In this document: positions 63,029 through 64,000 of the stretch, one piece after another
How the letters are laid out: each line of letters begins with the position of its first letter
Position numbering within the stretch: the stretch's first letter is position 1
Assembly: GCF_051233475.1 (NCBI RefSeq)
Contig: NZ_JBKFGH010000013.1
Span: 212,403-276,402 of the forward strand
Source of the DNA: Bacillus_BU sp051233475
GTDB lineage: Bacteria; Bacillota; Bacilli; Bacillales; Cytobacillaceae
DNA length: 64,000 bases
Reading direction: 5' to 3'
Program-made: the position numbers and the translations under genes
The notes under the pieces: model-generated
What the model saw: only the letters and a program-made list of their open reading frames with translations
What the model was told of the DNA's origin: nothing
Databases searched by the model: none

Positions 63029-63847
63029 TTGCCTCGTGAAGCAAGGCGAAAAAGTAGAACTGGGATATACCATGTCATCATAAGGGGTGCTAATCGACAA
63101 GAAATATTTCATGATGATGAAGACTGCTTTAAATTTCTTGATATTATCGGAAAATATAAGACTAAATCTGAAATGAACGTTTATGCCTGGTGTTTAATGA
63201 ACAATCATGTCCATCTCTTGTTGAAGGAAGGCAGTGAAGACCTTTCTATTACAATGAAACGTATTGGTGTTAGTTTTGTCTATTACTATAACTTGAAGTA
63301 CCGAACAACTGGACATTTGTTTCAGGATCGATACAAAAGTGAAAATGTTGAAACGAATCAATATTTATTCAGAGTGATCAGGTATATCCACCAAAATCCT
63401 TTGAAAGCAGGGATGGTTGGCCGGGTTCATGAATGGAGGTGGAGTAGCTATCATGAATATTATGGTCGGCATGATTATCCTATTAAGTTGCTTGATGCTG
63501 ATTTTATTTTTAGCAAGATTTCACCGGATCTAACAATTGCCAAAGATAGATTCAAAGAATTTAACGAAAGACACAATGAAGATAAGTGCCTTGAAGATGA
63601 GTTGAATAAAAGAAGATTAACGGATGAAGAGGCGCGGATTGAAATCAAAAAGCTGCTAGGTGAGGTGGAAATCGCACACGTAAAGAGCCTGCCAAAGGTC
63701 GAGAGGAATGGGATATTCAAAAAACTAAAAGGAATCGAGGGGCTTTCACAACGACAATCAGCAAGAATATTAGGAGTTTCGGTTAATTTAATTAGGAAGG
63801 CGCAAAAGGCGCAGAGGGACGGTTCTCGTGATTCTATTCGCGGGTAG
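63029..63847 (+). CDS. REP-associated tyrosine transposase (RAYT, Y1/IS200-like HUH family)
   Basis: This protein of about 272 aa has a single-strand DNA transposase domain: PREARRKSRTGIYHVIIRGANRQEIFHDDED, the metal-binding HUH motif in LMNNHVHLLLKEG, the catalytic Tyr in GHLFQDRYKSENV, and IRYIHQNPLKAGMV with YRWSSY-like RWSSYHEYYG. A C-terminal extension holds a helix-turn-helix (LSQRQSARILGVSVNLIRKAQ). TTG 63029 follows AAAGTGGTGAT and gives the normal N-terminus. The last codons (QRDGSRDS) are encoded by a repeat unit. No terminal inverted repeats of a full IS are present, as expected for a domesticated RAYT. Confidence 0.93.
   Translation: MPREARRKSRTGIYHVIIRGANRQEIFHDDEDCFKFLDIIGKYKTKSEMNVYAWCLMNNHVHLLLKEGSEDLSITMKRIGVSFVYYYNLKYRTTGHLFQDRYKSENVETNQYLFRVIRYIHQNPLKAGMVGRVHEWRWSSYHEYYGRHDYPIKLLDADFIFSKISPDLTIAKDRFKEFNERHNEDKCLEDELNKRRLTDEEARIEIKKLLGEVEIAHVKSLPKVERNGIFKKLKGIEGLSQRQSARILGVSVNLIRKAQKAQRDGSRDSIRG
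63812..63833 (+). repeat. GGGACGGTTCT-family unit inside the 3' end of the RAYT gene
   Basis: GAGGGACGGTTCTCGTGATTC overlaps the final codons of the transposase frame, in the same orientation as the unit upstream of the gene. Confidence 0.88.
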
Positions 63848-63899
63848 CGAGAGAGCTTGCCCTTTGTGCTTCAGAAGCAAAGAAAGAGGGACGCAAGAG

Positions 63900-64000
63900 T
63901 GTACTGCACCCCAAAAGTTAGAGTAAAATCTGACTTTTGGGGTGTTTATTTTGAGTAAATATAGTGAAGAATTTAAACTTATGGTGGTAAGGGAGTTTCA
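63900..64000 (+). mobile_element. Left end of an IS3-family (IS150-like) insertion sequence
   Basis: TGTACTGCACCCCAAAAGTT (63900-63919) is a typical IS150-group terminal repeat. CCCCAAAAGT and ACTTTTGGGG form a hairpin (63909-63942) just before orfA, as is common for this group. The element runs off the window, so its right end and any target duplication are unseen. Confidence 0.82.
63951..64000 (+). CDS. IS3-family transposase OrfA, N-terminus
   Basis: This partial frame starts at TTG 63951 and reads MSKYSEEFKLMVVREF, the start of the helix-turn-helix protein OrfA in IS150-like elements. Its start lies just after the terminal hairpin, which could block read-in translation. Only sixteen codons are inside the window, so integrity cannot be judged. 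Confidence 0.8.
   Translation, partial: MSKYSEEFKLMVVREF

Overview
The window looks like the chromosome of a low-GC, Gram-positive, Bacillus-type bacterium (Bacillaceae; Neobacillus or Mesobacillus-like, genus not resolved). The evidence is AGGAGG-type ribosome binding sites, frequent TTG/GTG starts, a close AprX orthologue, YpiB-family and YwqE/CpsB proteins, a classic lysine riboswitch and a Pho box.

1-26 kb holds a capsule/exopolysaccharide locus. It opens with the 3' end of a CpsB/YwqE tyrosine phosphatase, a candidate structured RNA and a long inverted repeat. Then come an EpsC/CapD-type UDP-GlcNAc 4,6-dehydratase, GalU/GtaB, an initiating sugar-phosphate transferase, a CapK-like adenylate-forming enzyme, six glycosyltransferases, a Wzy-type polymerase and a Wzx flippase. 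CapE-CapF-CapG (UDP-N-acetyl-L-fucosamine) and UDP-glucose dehydrogenase follow. The Wzx/Wzy-type gene set predicts a polymer containing FucNAc and probably a uronic acid. The part from about 4.4 to 21.5 kb is visibly richer in A+T than its flanks. It ends in a scar at 21.5-22.6 kb, where a galE remnant abuts a decayed transposon with an ATPase fragment, transposase fragments and a triple-repeat terminus. After a small XRE regulator come RmlC and RmlD (without RmlA/RmlB), an unrecognised 415-aa protein and a Nudix hydrolase.

27-50 kb is a surface-protein and accessory-metabolism region. It has a GLUG-repeat protein, two nearly identical 1451-aa RCC1-like repeat proteins about 15 kb apart, and a PPC-domain protein; all four end in related fibronectin type III modules. 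Between the RCC1-like paralogues lies a catabolic cassette (class III aminotransferase, APH-fold kinase, APC permease, SDR, DeoR regulator) bracketed by a GCCTGACCCCC palindrome family. Next to it is a secreted GlpQ-PhoD fusion with a good Pho-box array, suggesting wall teichoic acid turnover under phosphate limitation.

50-64 kb holds small conserved proteins, a lysine-riboswitch-controlled amino-acid ABC transporter, and a three-gene minus-strand cluster: an argininosuccinate-synthase-like ligase that has lost the family's second signature, a free-amino-acid-type 2OG-Fe dioxygenase, and an EamA exporter. This cluster looks like a small, possibly undescribed, biosynthesis-and-export pathway. 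AprX, a REP-associated tyrosine transposase (RAYT) and the left end of an IS3-family element close the window.

A dispersed repeat with core GGGACGGTTCT recurs about twenty times between 27 and 64 kb, singly or as head-to-head palindromes. It flanks the RAYT gene and even forms its last codons, which suggests a REP/RAYT system in a Firmicute.
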